This document shows positions 1 to 8,666 of a DNA stretch of 64,000 nt, piece after piece. The first letter of the stretch is position 1, and every line of letters begins with the position of its first letter. Position numbers and translations under genes: made by a program. The stretch covers positions 1 to 64,000 of the forward strand of contig CACJLZ010000002.1 in the NCBI GenBank assembly GCA_902594395.1. The letters run 5' to 3'. Source of the DNA: an uncultured Pelagibacteraceae bacterium (GTDB taxonomy: Bacteria; Pseudomonadota; Alphaproteobacteria; Pelagibacterales; Pelagibacteraceae). The notes under the pieces are model-generated. The model did no database searches, was not told where the DNA came from, and saw only the letters and a program-made list of their open reading frames with translations.

Positions 1-962
1 CTTTTAGTATTATATTTTTCAGTTGAAAATTGTCCTCCATCCCTCCACATAAAAGAATATTTTTTTACCTCATCCTTAAAAAATAATTTGCTTGGAATAC
101 CAATTTCTGAGTTAGTTTTATATTTTCTAGATGGAATATTATCATATTTTAATAATCTAAGTTGATCAACTGTAAGTAAAGGTTTAGGAAACAGCTGAAA
201 AAATTTTGCAGATAATTTTGCTACAGGTAACGGAAAAGGAATTAAAAACCTTTTTTTATCAATTAAACTTAAAAGTATTTGTAATATTTCTTTAAAACTT
301 AAAATCTCTGGCCCAACACACTCAATAATTTTAGTTTCAATTTTATTAGATAAAACATGATAAATAATGTCAGTCAAATCAGAACAATGTATTGGCATAA
401 ATTTTGTGTTACCAGAATAATATAACGGGAAAATTGGTAATCTATTTAACAATGTCATAAATTGTGTGCTAAAATTATCAGAATTTGAAAATACAACTGA
501 AGGTCTTAATATCGTAGTTTTGGAAAAATTTTCTAATATTTTATTTTCACCCTCAAGTTTTGAGATTGCATATTTTGAGTCTATAGCATCATTTATTGCC
601 AGAGCTGAAATATGAATAAATTGTTTTAGATTATATTTCTTGCATAATTTAGCTAAAATAGTTGGAAAGATTGCATGAATATTTCTAAAGGTATTGCCAT
701 TTTTTTTTTCATATAAAATGCCTATAAGATTTATGCAATAATCTGCTTCGCTAAATAATTTTTCAATTTTTTTTTCATCAAAAATATTTGACTCTTTAAC
801 ATCAATATATCCAGCATTTCCTTGAGTTTTTATTTTTAAACCTTTCTGATGAGCATTTCTTGTTACAACGGTAACTTTAATGTTATTTTTTGTAAGTTTT
901 CTAATTAAGAAACTTCCAATTTGGCCACTTCCGCCAAAAATTAGACAATTTTTTGGTTTCAT
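1..962 (-). CDS. NAD-dependent epimerase/dehydratase, NDUFA9-like (3' end cut by window)
   Basis: The minus-strand frame opens with ATG at 960-962 and runs off the left edge after about 320 codons. The N-terminus reads MKPKNCLIFGGSGQIGSFLIRK, with the GGSGQIG dinucleotide-binding loop of an extended short-chain dehydrogenase fold at residues 10-16. A later stretch resembles the atypical SDR group related to the complex I subunit NDUFA9, which binds NADPH structurally and often lacks the usual YxxxK activity. It is divergent from rnd with only 23 bases between start codons. The family is fairly sure; the substrate, if any, is unknown. Confidence 0.8.
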   Translation of the reverse strand, partial: MKPKNCLIFGGSGQIGSFLIRKLTKNNIKVTVVTRNAHQKGLKIKTQGNAGYIDVKESNIFDEKKIEKLFSEADYCINLIGILYEKKNGNTFRNIHAIFPTILAKLCKKYNLKQFIHISALAINDAIDSKYAISKLEGENKILENFSKTTILRPSVVFSNSDNFSTQFMTLLNRLPIFPLYYSGNTKFMPIHCSDLTDIIYHVLSNKIETKIIECVGPEILSFKEILQILLSLIDKKRFLIPFPLPVAKLSAKFFQLFPKPLLTVDQLRLLKYDNIPSRKYKTNSEIGIPSKLFFKDEVKKYSFMWRDGGQFSTEKYNTK

Positions 963-985
963 ATATAAACATTTATTAATAAATT

Positions 986-1591
986 ATGAATATCAAGCTT
1001 CACAAAAATGATTTACCAGATGATTTAGATTTAGGCAATTTAATAGCTGTTGATGGTGAGTTTATGGGTTTAAATATAAGACGAGATCCTCTGTGTTTAA
1101 TCCAAATTTCCACAGGTAATTCTGATGCACATATAATTCAGTTTAATAGAGACGAATATAAAGCTCCAAATTTAGTGAAAATCCTAGAAAATGAAAAAAT
1201 ATCAAAAATTTTTCATTATGGACGAGCAGACCTAGCTTATATTAAATATTATTTAAAAGCAGAAACAAATAATATTTTAGATACAAAAATTGCTTCCAAA
1301 CTCTCTAGATCTTATTCAGATAATCATTCTTTAAAAACTTTAATTAAAGAATTTATTAACATTGACATCAGTAAACAATTTCAAAGTTCAGATTTTGGAG
1401 GTGAGCTTACACCAGCACAATTAAAATATTGTGCTAATGATGTTATATATTTACATAAAATTCACGATGAATTAAACAAGATACTCATTAGAGAAAAAAG
1501 GATTGATTTATATAAACAATGTTTAAAATTTTTAAAAACAAGGGTCGATTTAGATCTTGCGCTTTTTAAAGATGACATCTGGGCCCATTAG
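986..1591 (+). CDS. rnd: Short ribonuclease D (DEDDy 3'-5' exonuclease)
   Basis: The 201-residue protein has the three exonuclease motifs of RNase D: Exo I as VDGEFMGL (Asp and Glu kept), Exo II in HYGRADLAYI, and Exo III as YCANDVIYL, the Tyr-x3-Asp form. It would trim the 3' ends of tRNA precursors and other stable RNA. It ends after the nuclease domain and has no HRDC domain, unlike the roughly 370-residue enterobacterial enzyme; short forms are common in Alphaproteobacteria. Its stop codon shares one base with the GTG start of kdsD, which suggests coupled translation. Confidence 0.88.
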   Translation: MNIKLHKNDLPDDLDLGNLIAVDGEFMGLNIRRDPLCLIQISTGNSDAHIIQFNRDEYKAPNLVKILENEKISKIFHYGRADLAYIKYYLKAETNNILDTKIASKLSRSYSDNHSLKTLIKEFINIDISKQFQSSDFGGELTPAQLKYCANDVIYLHKIHDELNKILIREKRIDLYKQCLKFLKTRVDLDLALFKDDIWAH

Positions 1592-2562
1592 TGAAAAATA
1601 TAAATTATAAAAATATTGCAAAGAACGTAATTAATTTAGAAATCAAAGCTCTTCAAAAGTTAAAGAAATCTCTTAACAAAAATTTTAACAAAGCTGTTGA
1701 TGCGATTGTTAATTGTCAATCTAAAGTTATACTGTGCGGCGTAGGAAAAAGTGGAATCATAGCAAATAAAATATCAGCGACCTTGTCATCTATTGGAACG
1801 CCTTCTTTTTCATTATCTGCGAATGATTGCTCACATGGTGATATGGGAAGTATTACCAGAAAAGATATTTTAATTTTAATAAGTTATTCTGGAAACTCTT
1901 TGGAGCTAAAAAATATAATTAATTACGCAAATAGAAATAAAGTTTTGTTAATTGGTATCACATCAAAAATGAATTCTGAATTATATAAAAATAGCGATAT
2001 TGGTTTGATAACTCCTGAGGTTAAAGAAGCTGGCCTGGATATGATACCTACATCAAGCACTATAAATCAACTAAGTATTGGTGATGCATTAGCTGTATCA
2101 ACATTGAAAAAGAAAAAAATTAACAGCTTAGATTTCAAAAAATTTCACCCATCTGGAAGTCTTGGAGAAAAATTAAAAACTGTTGAAGATCTAATGCTTA
2201 CAAAAAATAAGATACCTTTTATCAATGAGAATACTCTTATGGCTAAAGCACTAAAAATTATGACTGAGAAAAAATTAGGCACATTAATTGCTAGAAATAA
2301 AAAAAGAGATACAACTGGTATTATAACAGATGGTCAAATTAGGAAACTAAATTCAAAAAATATCTATTTTGATTTATTAAAAGTAAAAGATGTGATGACA
2401 AAAAGTCCTATTAAAATTGAAAAGAATACTCTAGCAACTAAAGCTTTATCAATTATGAATGAAAAAAAAATTACAAGTTTATGTGTTTATAATCAGAAAA
2501 AAAAATCAGTAACAATCGGTATTATTCACGTTCATAATATTTTGAATAAAAAAATATATTAA
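1591..2562 (+). CDS. kdsD: Arabinose-5-phosphate isomerase, KpsF/GutQ family
   Basis: It converts ribulose 5-phosphate to arabinose 5-phosphate, the first step toward the Kdo sugar of lipopolysaccharide. Residues about 30-170 form a SIS sugar-isomerase domain with GVGKSGIIANKISATLSS and a NDCSHGDMG segment, followed by two CBS domains at about 205-320. At 323 residues it has the normal family length. The start is GTG, overlapping the rnd stop by one base. The lptC and lptB genes follow, so this is a lipopolysaccharide synthesis and export cluster. Confidence 0.9.
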   Translation: MKNINYKNIAKNVINLEIKALQKLKKSLNKNFNKAVDAIVNCQSKVILCGVGKSGIIANKISATLSSIGTPSFSLSANDCSHGDMGSITRKDILILISYSGNSLELKNIINYANRNKVLLIGITSKMNSELYKNSDIGLITPEVKEAGLDMIPTSSTINQLSIGDALAVSTLKKKKINSLDFKKFHPSGSLGEKLKTVEDLMLTKNKIPFINENTLMAKALKIMTEKKLGTLIARNKKRDTTGIITDGQIRKLNSKNIYFDLLKVKDVMTKSPIKIEKNTLATKALSIMNEKKITSLCVYNQKKKSVTIGIIHVHNILNKKIY

Positions 2563-2567
2563 ATTTA

Positions 2568-3167
2568 ATGATAACGAAAAGTATTATTCAATATTCATTA
2601 GTAATATTACTGATAATTTTAAGTATCTTTTTTTATAAAGAATATCTTGGTTCAGAGAAAAGTTTAACTAAAAAACCTGAAGAAATTAATAAAAATATCG
2701 AAAGTCCTATTACTGTAGAAAATAAAGAAGCAACTAATACTATTGAAAATTTAAAATACGTTTCTGAGGATTTGTTGGGAAATACCTATATAATTGATGC
2801 AAAATCAGCTACGGTACAGGAAAATAAGGCAAACCAAATTCAGCTTGTAGAAGTACTTGCGAAAATCATTCAAAAAAATGATGAGATAATTTATATCAAT
2901 TCAAATTTTGCTGATTATAATAAAGATAATAATAATACCATATTTAAAGAAAATGTAAGTGTTAAATATGGTGATCAAATAATTAATGCAAATATTATAA
3001 ACCTCAATTTTTCGAAAAATTTAATAGAAATACAAGACAATGTTTATTTTAAAAATAATGATGCTAATATTAAAGCCGATAAAATTGAAATAAATTTTGA
3101 AAGTAAAAAATTAAAAATTTCAATGAATAAACAAGATGATAAAGTAAAAATTTCAGGAAAATATTAA
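2568..3167 (+). CDS. lptC: LPS export periplasmic protein LptC
   Basis: This 199-residue protein begins with one hydrophobic segment (SLVILLIILSIFFYKEYLG, about residues 10-28) and continues as a periplasmic beta-strand-rich domain, with regularly spaced strands around residues 95-190 as in the LptC/OstA fold. LptC is the bitopic subunit that takes LPS from the LptBFG transporter and hands it to LptA. The call rests on topology, size and position between kdsD and lptB. The lptA gene that usually follows is absent here. Sequence identity within this family is low, so an LptA-like role cannot be excluded. Confidence 0.75.
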   Translation: MITKSIIQYSLVILLIILSIFFYKEYLGSEKSLTKKPEEINKNIESPITVENKEATNTIENLKYVSEDLLGNTYIIDAKSATVQENKANQIQLVEVLAKIIQKNDEIIYINSNFADYNKDNNNTIFKENVSVKYGDQIINANIINLNFSKNLIEIQDNVYFKNNDANIKADKIEINFESKKLKISMNKQDDKVKISGKY

Positions 3168-3169
3168 TT

Positions 3170-3946
3170 ATGTCAGTCATAAAAAAATTTCGAATTAAAA
3201 ATTTTAAAAAAAAAAAAGAACTTTTAAAGCTAGAAAGAATATCTTTACATTTTGGAAAAAGGAAAATTTTAGAAGATCTGACTTTTAGTCTAAACCAGGG
3301 TGAAATTCTTGGTTTATTGGGACCAAATGGAGTTGGAAAATCAACTATTTTTAACGTTATAATAGGTTTATTGAGACCAACTTATGGTTCTATATATATT
3401 GAAGGTAAGAATGTAATCAATGAACCAATATTTAGCAGAACTAAAAAATATAAAATAGGCTATGTGCCTCAGCATGGTGGCTATTTTCATGACCTTACCT
3501 TAAGAGAAAATTTAAACGCTATAAGCGAGATCGTTATCGAAAATAAAAAATTAAGAGATGAAAAGGTAAACTTATTAATCTCTAAATTTGAACTTGAGGC
3601 ACTACAGAATATTAAAGCTGAGTTTTTATCAGGAGGTCAAAAGAAACGACTAGTTATCTCTTTAGCATTATTAAGTAATCCAAAAATACTACTACTTGAT
3701 GAACCATTTGCTGCCTTAGATATTATGACAATTAAAAATCTTCAACAAATAATTGTTGACTTACAAACACATAATAACATTTCTATTATCTTATGTGATC
3801 ACCAAGCTAGGGATCTATTATCTTGTGTAGATTTAGCTATAGTGCTTTCAAATGGAAAAGTTATCGCAAAAGATACACCTAATAATTTAATAAGAAATAT
3901 TGATGCTCAAAATGCGTATTTTGGAGACTCTTTCAAAATAAATTAA
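3170..3946 (+). CDS. lptB: LPS export ABC transporter ATPase LptB
   Basis: This is the cytoplasmic ATPase that drives LPS extraction from the inner membrane together with LptF and LptG. It has Walker A GPNGVGKST (51-59), the Q-loop at Gln101, the signature LSGGQKKR (153-160), Walker B LLLDEP (174-179) and an H-switch in LCDHQ. The first 20 residues are an unusual lysine-rich extension before the normal LptB start, so an internal start is possible, though no in-frame Met lies close to the domain. It begins two bases after lptC stops. The lptF and lptG genes are not in this window. Confidence 0.9.
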   Translation: MSVIKKFRIKNFKKKKELLKLERISLHFGKRKILEDLTFSLNQGEILGLLGPNGVGKSTIFNVIIGLLRPTYGSIYIEGKNVINEPIFSRTKKYKIGYVPQHGGYFHDLTLRENLNAISEIVIENKKLRDEKVNLLISKFELEALQNIKAEFLSGGQKKRLVISLALLSNPKILLLDEPFAALDIMTIKNLQQIIVDLQTHNNISIILCDHQARDLLSCVDLAIVLSNGKVIAKDTPNNLIRNIDAQNAYFGDSFKIN

Positions 3947-3957
3947 GATATCAAAAA

Positions 3958-5280
3958 ATGCGTATTATAAAAATTAAGAATAAAATCAAAAAATTTAATA
4001 AAGTTTTGTCAATAGAAGGAGATAAAAGCTTGTCCATAAGATGGGCACTTATAGCCTCTCAGTCAGAGTATAAATCTAAATCCGTAAACTTATTACTTTC
4101 GGAGGATGTAATAAATACTTTAAAATGTCTAAGAAAACTTGGTGTGAAAATAAAGATAAAAAAAAATTTTTGTGAAATTAATGGCGTAGGTTTAAATGGA
4201 TTTAGATATAAGAAAAATTTGATTTTAGATGCTGGAAACTCAGGCACTTTAGGAAGGCTTATTATGGGTCTTTTAACTCATTCAAAAAAAACAGTCAAAT
4301 TAAAAGGTGACAAAAGTTTATCAAAAAGAGATTTCTTAAGAGTCATTAACCCTTTAAAAAAGTTTGGAGCAGAATTTAAAAGTAATTTTGGAAAACTTCC
4401 TATCACAATTAAAGGGACTTATAATCCAAATCCGATAACTTTTAATGAGACAAAAGGATCTGCTCAAGTCAAAAGTTCTGTGATGCTAGCAGCGTTGAAT
4501 ACAAATGGTGAAACAATAATTAAATCAAAAAAATCAAGGAATCATAGTGAACTTCTTTTTAAACATTTAAAATTACCAATTAAAGTTTTTAAAAAAAAAA
4601 ATTATGATCTTATAAAGATTAAAGGAAAAAAAAAAATACCGGCATTAAACTATAAAATACCATCTGACATAAGCTCATGCGCTTTTTTCATAGTGCTTAC
4701 TATTTTATCGAAAAATTCTAAATTAATAATTAGAAATGTTAACATAAATCCCTCGAGAGTAGGTATTTTACATATTCTTAATATGATGGGGGCTAAAATA
4801 CAAAAAACAAATTTAAAAAACTATAAGGGTGAAAAAATAGCAGATTTAATTGTTAAAAGTACAAAGAGAATTAGAGCTATAAATTGTCCCCCGAAACTTA
4901 ATAGTTCTGCGATAGACGAATTTTTACTAATATTTCTTGTGGCAGCAAAAGCAAAAGGAGTTTCTTATTTTAGAAATTTATCTGAATTAAATGAAAAAGA
5001 GAGTCCCAGATTAAAATGGGGCTCTAAAATACTAAACAAAATGGGAGTTAAAAATGTTTTGACTAATAAAAGTATAAAGATTTATGGAAATCCAAATTTA
5101 GAAATTAAGAATAAAATAGTTATCAAAAATTTTCTTAAGGATCACAGAGTTTTTATGACTTCAGCTGTTGCAGCATTAATTTTTGGAGGTAACTGGTCTA
5201 TAGCGAATAAAGACGCTATAAACACGTCTTTTCCATCCTTTTTAGAAAAAATTAAGTATTTAGGTGCTAAAATACACTAA
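3958..5280 (+). CDS. aroA: 3-phosphoshikimate 1-carboxyvinyltransferase (EPSP synthase)
   Basis: This is the sixth step of the shikimate pathway, joining PEP to shikimate 3-phosphate. Visible marks are GDKSLSIRWA near the start (Lys23 region), the phosphate and PEP loop DAGNSGTLGRL (91-101), EKESPRLK (the usual KESDR motif, here with Pro) and KDHRVFM near the C-terminus. The length of 440 residues is normal. In related bacteria cmk (cytidylate kinase) lies between aroA and rpsA; here rpsA follows after 81 bases with no room for it. Confidence 0.93.
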   Translation: MRIIKIKNKIKKFNKVLSIEGDKSLSIRWALIASQSEYKSKSVNLLLSEDVINTLKCLRKLGVKIKIKKNFCEINGVGLNGFRYKKNLILDAGNSGTLGRLIMGLLTHSKKTVKLKGDKSLSKRDFLRVINPLKKFGAEFKSNFGKLPITIKGTYNPNPITFNETKGSAQVKSSVMLAALNTNGETIIKSKKSRNHSELLFKHLKLPIKVFKKKNYDLIKIKGKKKIPALNYKIPSDISSCAFFIVLTILSKNSKLIIRNVNINPSRVGILHILNMMGAKIQKTNLKNYKGEKIADLIVKSTKRIRAINCPPKLNSSAIDEFLLIFLVAAKAKGVSYFRNLSELNEKESPRLKWGSKILNKMGVKNVLTNKSIKIYGNPNLEIKNKIVIKNFLKDHRVFMTSAVAALIFGGNWSIANKDAINTSFPSFLEKIKYLGAKIH

Positions 5281-5361
5281 ATTCTATGTTGATCTTGTCT
5301 TTAAATTTATCTAAAAAGTCAAAGTTTTTAAAACTATATAAACATAAACGAACATAAATTA

Positions 5362-7083
5362 ATGGAAGTATACAAAGACCTATCAAACCCAGCGTCCAAA
5401 GAGTTTGAAAACCTACTAAATAATCAACTTTCAAAAATCAGCATTGAAGAAGGTAAAATTATTGAGGGTAAAGTTAATAAAATTACAGAGAAATATATCT
5501 TTTTATATATACCAAACCTAAAATCAGAACCAGTTTTAGACATTAATGAATTAAAATCAATGGGATTAAGCGATAAAATTAAAATTGGTGAAACGATACC
5601 TGTGTTATTAGAAAAGATAGAAGATAGAAATGGGGACGTGGTTGTATCTGCTAGTAAAGCTCAGAAAATTAAAGGTTGGGATAAATTAGTTGAAGCCTAT
5701 GAAAAAAAAGAACCAATTATGGGTAAAATTGTATCTAAATGTAAAGGTGGATGTATAGTTGAACATCTGGAAACAGGATCACTAATGTTTTTACCAGGAT
5801 CACAAATAAGTGATAAACCCTTGAAAGATATAAGTCATTTGATGAATGAACCACAAAAATTTGCTTTAATAAAGTTAGACAAAATAAGAGGTAACGCTTG
5901 CGTATCTAGAAAAGAAATAATTACATCTTTCAAAAAAGAGGATAAAGCAAAGATTGTTGAGAAATATAAAATTGGTGATGTAATTAAAGATGCTGAGGTA
6001 AAAGGCTATAGTTCATTTGGATGTTTTTTTAATGTCAATAATGAATTGGATGTTTTGGTGCATTTACAAGAAATATCATATAGCAGGGTAAATCATCCCG
6101 AGGAAGTATTCAATATTGGTGAAAAACATGATCTTAAAGTTATAAGTATTGATAAAGAAAAATTACAAATTGGTTGTTCGATTAAACAACTATCTCCTGA
6201 TCCTTTTGAGCATGTTGAGAATTATGAATTAAATAAAGTTTATAAAGCAAAGGTAGTAAAGATTATAGACTTTGGAGCGTTTTGTGAACTAGAACCAGGT
6301 TTGACGACTTTATTACATTCAAGTGAGTTGAGTTGGACAAAAAAAAATGTTTCCGCAAAGAAAATGTTTAAAGTTGGAGATGAAATAGATTGTGTTATTA
6401 CTGAGATTGATAAAGATAAAAGAAGAATTGCCATTTCTTACAAACAGGCAAAGGAAAACCCTTTTATTGTTTTTGAAAAAAAATATCCAGTCGGAACAAT
6501 AATTGAAACAGAAGTAGTTAATAAAAATGAATATTCTTTATTTGTAAGTGTAAAAGATTTAGATGTTGATGCTTTCTTGCACTGTAATGATTTGACTTAT
6601 CTAAATAATGGAGAGGAAGAATTAAAAAAATATGATATTAAAGATAAAATCAAAGTTAAGGTTCTAGAAATTAAATCTGAGGATCAAAAAATCAGGGTTG
6701 GATTGAGACAAACTCAACCAGACCCATTGGATTGGTTTAAGGATAAAAAAACAAATCAAATTATTACTGTAAAAATTATCTCCACCGATAACAAGGGTCT
6801 TATCGTAAGGCCGGAAGGGTGTGAGATGGACTTCACTATTAAGAAAAACCAAATTGCAATTAGTGCTGCTGATGCCCGACCTGCAAGATTCACTGGTGGT
6901 GAAAGAATTGATTGCGCAATTGCAGATTTAGACTTGGAAAAAAGGAAAGTATCACTAAGTATTAAATTATTAGAGGAAATTCAGAAAAAAGAAGCTTTAG
7001 ATAAGTATGGATCTGAGGGTTCTGGAAAGAATTTACCTTTTTCATCATTGTCAGATGATTTAGATAAAAAGAAAGAAAAGTAA
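5362..7083 (+). CDS. rpsA: 30S ribosomal protein S1
   Basis: It has 573 residues made of six S1 OB-fold repeats, recognisable from recurring phrases such as FGCFFNVNNELDVLVHLQEIS and IIDFGAFCELEPGLTTLLH. S1 binds mRNA upstream of start codons and helps load it on the 30S subunit, which matters in a genome where most genes lack a clear Shine-Dalgarno site. It is followed 14 bases later by ihfB, the usual order. The 81-base region before it holds AT-rich sequence in which I could not settle on a promoter. Confidence 0.95.
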   Translation: MEVYKDLSNPASKEFENLLNNQLSKISIEEGKIIEGKVNKITEKYIFLYIPNLKSEPVLDINELKSMGLSDKIKIGETIPVLLEKIEDRNGDVVVSASKAQKIKGWDKLVEAYEKKEPIMGKIVSKCKGGCIVEHLETGSLMFLPGSQISDKPLKDISHLMNEPQKFALIKLDKIRGNACVSRKEIITSFKKEDKAKIVEKYKIGDVIKDAEVKGYSSFGCFFNVNNELDVLVHLQEISYSRVNHPEEVFNIGEKHDLKVISIDKEKLQIGCSIKQLSPDPFEHVENYELNKVYKAKVVKIIDFGAFCELEPGLTTLLHSSELSWTKKNVSAKKMFKVGDEIDCVITEIDKDKRRIAISYKQAKENPFIVFEKKYPVGTIIETEVVNKNEYSLFVSVKDLDVDAFLHCNDLTYLNNGEEELKKYDIKDKIKVKVLEIKSEDQKIRVGLRQTQPDPLDWFKDKKTNQIITVKIISTDNKGLIVRPEGCEMDFTIKKNQIAISAADARPARFTGGERIDCAIADLDLEKRKVSLSIKLLEEIQKKEALDKYGSEGSGKNLPFSSLSDDLDKKKEK

Positions 7084-7097
7084 GATAAATATTTAAA

Positions 7098-7391
7098 TTG
7101 GCTATTGTAAAATCAAAGCTTTTAAAACAACTTTCAGAAAATTATCCCAATTTTTTAAAAAAAGATTTGGAAAAATTCACAAATATTATTTTTAATGAAA
7201 TAAAAAAAACTTTAAAAAGAGGTGAGAGAATAGAATTTAGAGGATTTGGTGCATTTTCAACCAATATTCAAAAATCTCGGATATCTAGAAATCCTAAAAC
7301 TGGAGAAAAAGTAAATACACCAGAAAAAAAAACAATTCACTTCAAAATGTCAAAAGATTTGTTTAAAATTTTAAATGATGAAAAAAAATAA
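7098..7391 (+). CDS. ihfB: Integration host factor beta subunit (HU/IHF family)
   Basis: This 97-residue DNA-bending protein has the HU/IHF fold; the beta-arm region reads RGFGAFSTN followed by RNPKTGEKV, including the Arg-Asn-Pro tip that intercalates into DNA. Position after rpsA is the standard place for ihfB. The only start matching the conserved N-terminus is TTG at 7098; no ATG or GTG is available in frame near it. The weak start codon may keep the level low relative to rpsA. It overlaps pyrF by 17 bases. Confidence 0.88.
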   Translation: MAIVKSKLLKQLSENYPNFLKKDLEKFTNIIFNEIKKTLKRGERIEFRGFGAFSTNIQKSRISRNPKTGEKVNTPEKKTIHFKMSKDLFKILNDEKK

Positions 7392-8052
7392 AGTATTTGT
7401 TGCATGTGATAGCACTAATATTTTAAAAATAAAAAAAATCATAAAAGAAACAAATAATAAAAAATTGAAAGTTGGATATAAGTTTGGTTTAGAATTTTTA
7501 AACTCAAAATATGGAAGAAGCTTTTTATCTAAGATAAAAAATAAAATAGTATTTGCAGATCTTAAGTTAAACGATATTCCAAATACTTGTTTATCAACTA
7601 TTAAAGCAATGAAAGATTTAAATATAAATTACTTAACTATTCATATTAGTTCCGGCTTAGAGGCTCTAAAAGCATGTAAAAAAATATCTGGAAAAACAAA
7701 ATTAATAGGTGTCACAACATTAACCTCTTTAGATGATAAATCCCTTAAAGAGATTGGTTACAACAAAAATATTAATAAACTTGTCTCACACCAAGTAAGA
7801 TTAGCAAAAAAGGCTAACTTAGATGCTATTGTATGTAGTGCAAATGAAATTAAGTTTGTTAAAAAATTCTTCAAAAAAGAAATAATAACCCCTGGAATAA
7901 GATTTAATACCAAAACAGATGATCAAAAAAGAGTTGTTACTCCAAAACAAGCATATAAGAACGGCAGTGATTGGCTTGTAATAGGAAGGCCTATAACCAA
8001 AGGCAATATAAGAAAAAATATTCAAACATTAATTGATCATTTAAGTCAATGA
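7375..8052 (+). CDS. pyrF: Orotidine 5'-phosphate decarboxylase
   Basis: This is the last step of UMP synthesis. The catalytic Asp-x-Lys-x-x-Asp network is present as FADLKLNDIPNT, and the phosphate-binding end reads ITPGIR, then DQKRVVTPKQA and LVIGRPIT. At 225 residues it has the family's usual length. There are two adjacent ATG codons (7375 and 7378); the first is used here, the second would remove one Met. It overlaps ihfB at its start and trpF by 4 bases (ATGA) at its end. Confidence 0.92.
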   Translation: MMKKNKVFVACDSTNILKIKKIIKETNNKKLKVGYKFGLEFLNSKYGRSFLSKIKNKIVFADLKLNDIPNTCLSTIKAMKDLNINYLTIHISSGLEALKACKKISGKTKLIGVTTLTSLDDKSLKEIGYNKNINKLVSHQVRLAKKANLDAIVCSANEIKFVKKFFKKEIITPGIRFNTKTDDQKRVVTPKQAYKNGSDWLVIGRPITKGNIRKNIQTLIDHLSQ

Positions 8053-8666
8053 TCAAAAGTTTAAAAATTTGTGGGATCTCAGATCCTGAAACTTTGAATT
8101 ATATTTTAAATCATCCATATCCACCGAAGTTTATTGGTTTCATTACAAATTATAAAAAGAGCAAAAGATATGTCCAATATGAAAATTTAATAAATTTAGT
8201 AGACGTAAATAAAAAACAGACCAATTTTGTCTCAGTGCTTGTGAGTCCTACAAATGAATTATTAGAGAAAATCAAAGATCTTAACTTTGATTATTATCAA
8301 CTTTATGATGTTGACCCATTAAGAACTTTTGAAATTAAGAAAAAATATAAAATTAAGATAATTTCTGCACTTACAATTTCGGGTAAAGAAGATGTAGATA
8401 AATATAAAGATTATTTAGAAATTTCAGATATAATTCTTTTTGACTCAAAAGGTTATCATAGGTCTGAAAGCTTTGATCATGATTTATTAGAACAGGTCCC
8501 CAATGAAGTGAATAAAATGATTGCAGGAAATATTCAAATAGATGATATTCCTAAGTTTAAAAATAAAAACTTCATAATTGATTTATCTGGATCAATTGAA
8601 AATAATGAGGGAAAGAAAGATATTAATAAAATTGATAAATTATTAAAATTATTTGCAAAAACATGA
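8049..8666 (+). CDS. trpF: Phosphoribosylanthranilate isomerase, divergent
   Basis: By position and by the N-terminal KICGI (catalytic Cys8) this is TrpF, the isomerase of tryptophan synthesis. Asp132, in LFDSKG, fits the catalytic acid. Other signatures are changed: the usual QLHG-E strand is QLYDVD (84-89), the glycine-rich GG-G-FDW loop is HRSESFDHD (137-145), the SGGL phosphate loop is AGNI (159-162), and DVSSGVE is DLSGSIE (178-184). The catalytic pair remains but much of the phosphate and substrate site does not look normal. It may have reduced or altered activity. It overlaps pyrF and trpB by 4 bases each. Confidence 0.82.
   Translation: MIKSLKICGISDPETLNYILNHPYPPKFIGFITNYKKSKRYVQYENLINLVDVNKKQTNFVSVLVSPTNELLEKIKDLNFDYYQLYDVDPLRTFEIKKKYKIKIISALTISGKEDVDKYKDYLEISDIILFDSKGYHRSESFDHDLLEQVPNEVNKMIAGNIQIDDIPKFKNKNFIIDLSGSIENNEGKKDINKIDKLLKLFAKT

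Noticed and set aside
1021-1080. RNase D motif Exo I reads DGEF rather than DTEF or DTET
   Set aside because: The two metal-binding residues are kept; the middle position is known to vary.
5281-5361. Promoter or S1-binding leader before rpsA
   Set aside because: The segment is AT-rich with several weak TATA-like hits, none with a convincing -35 partner, and no stable hairpin was seen.
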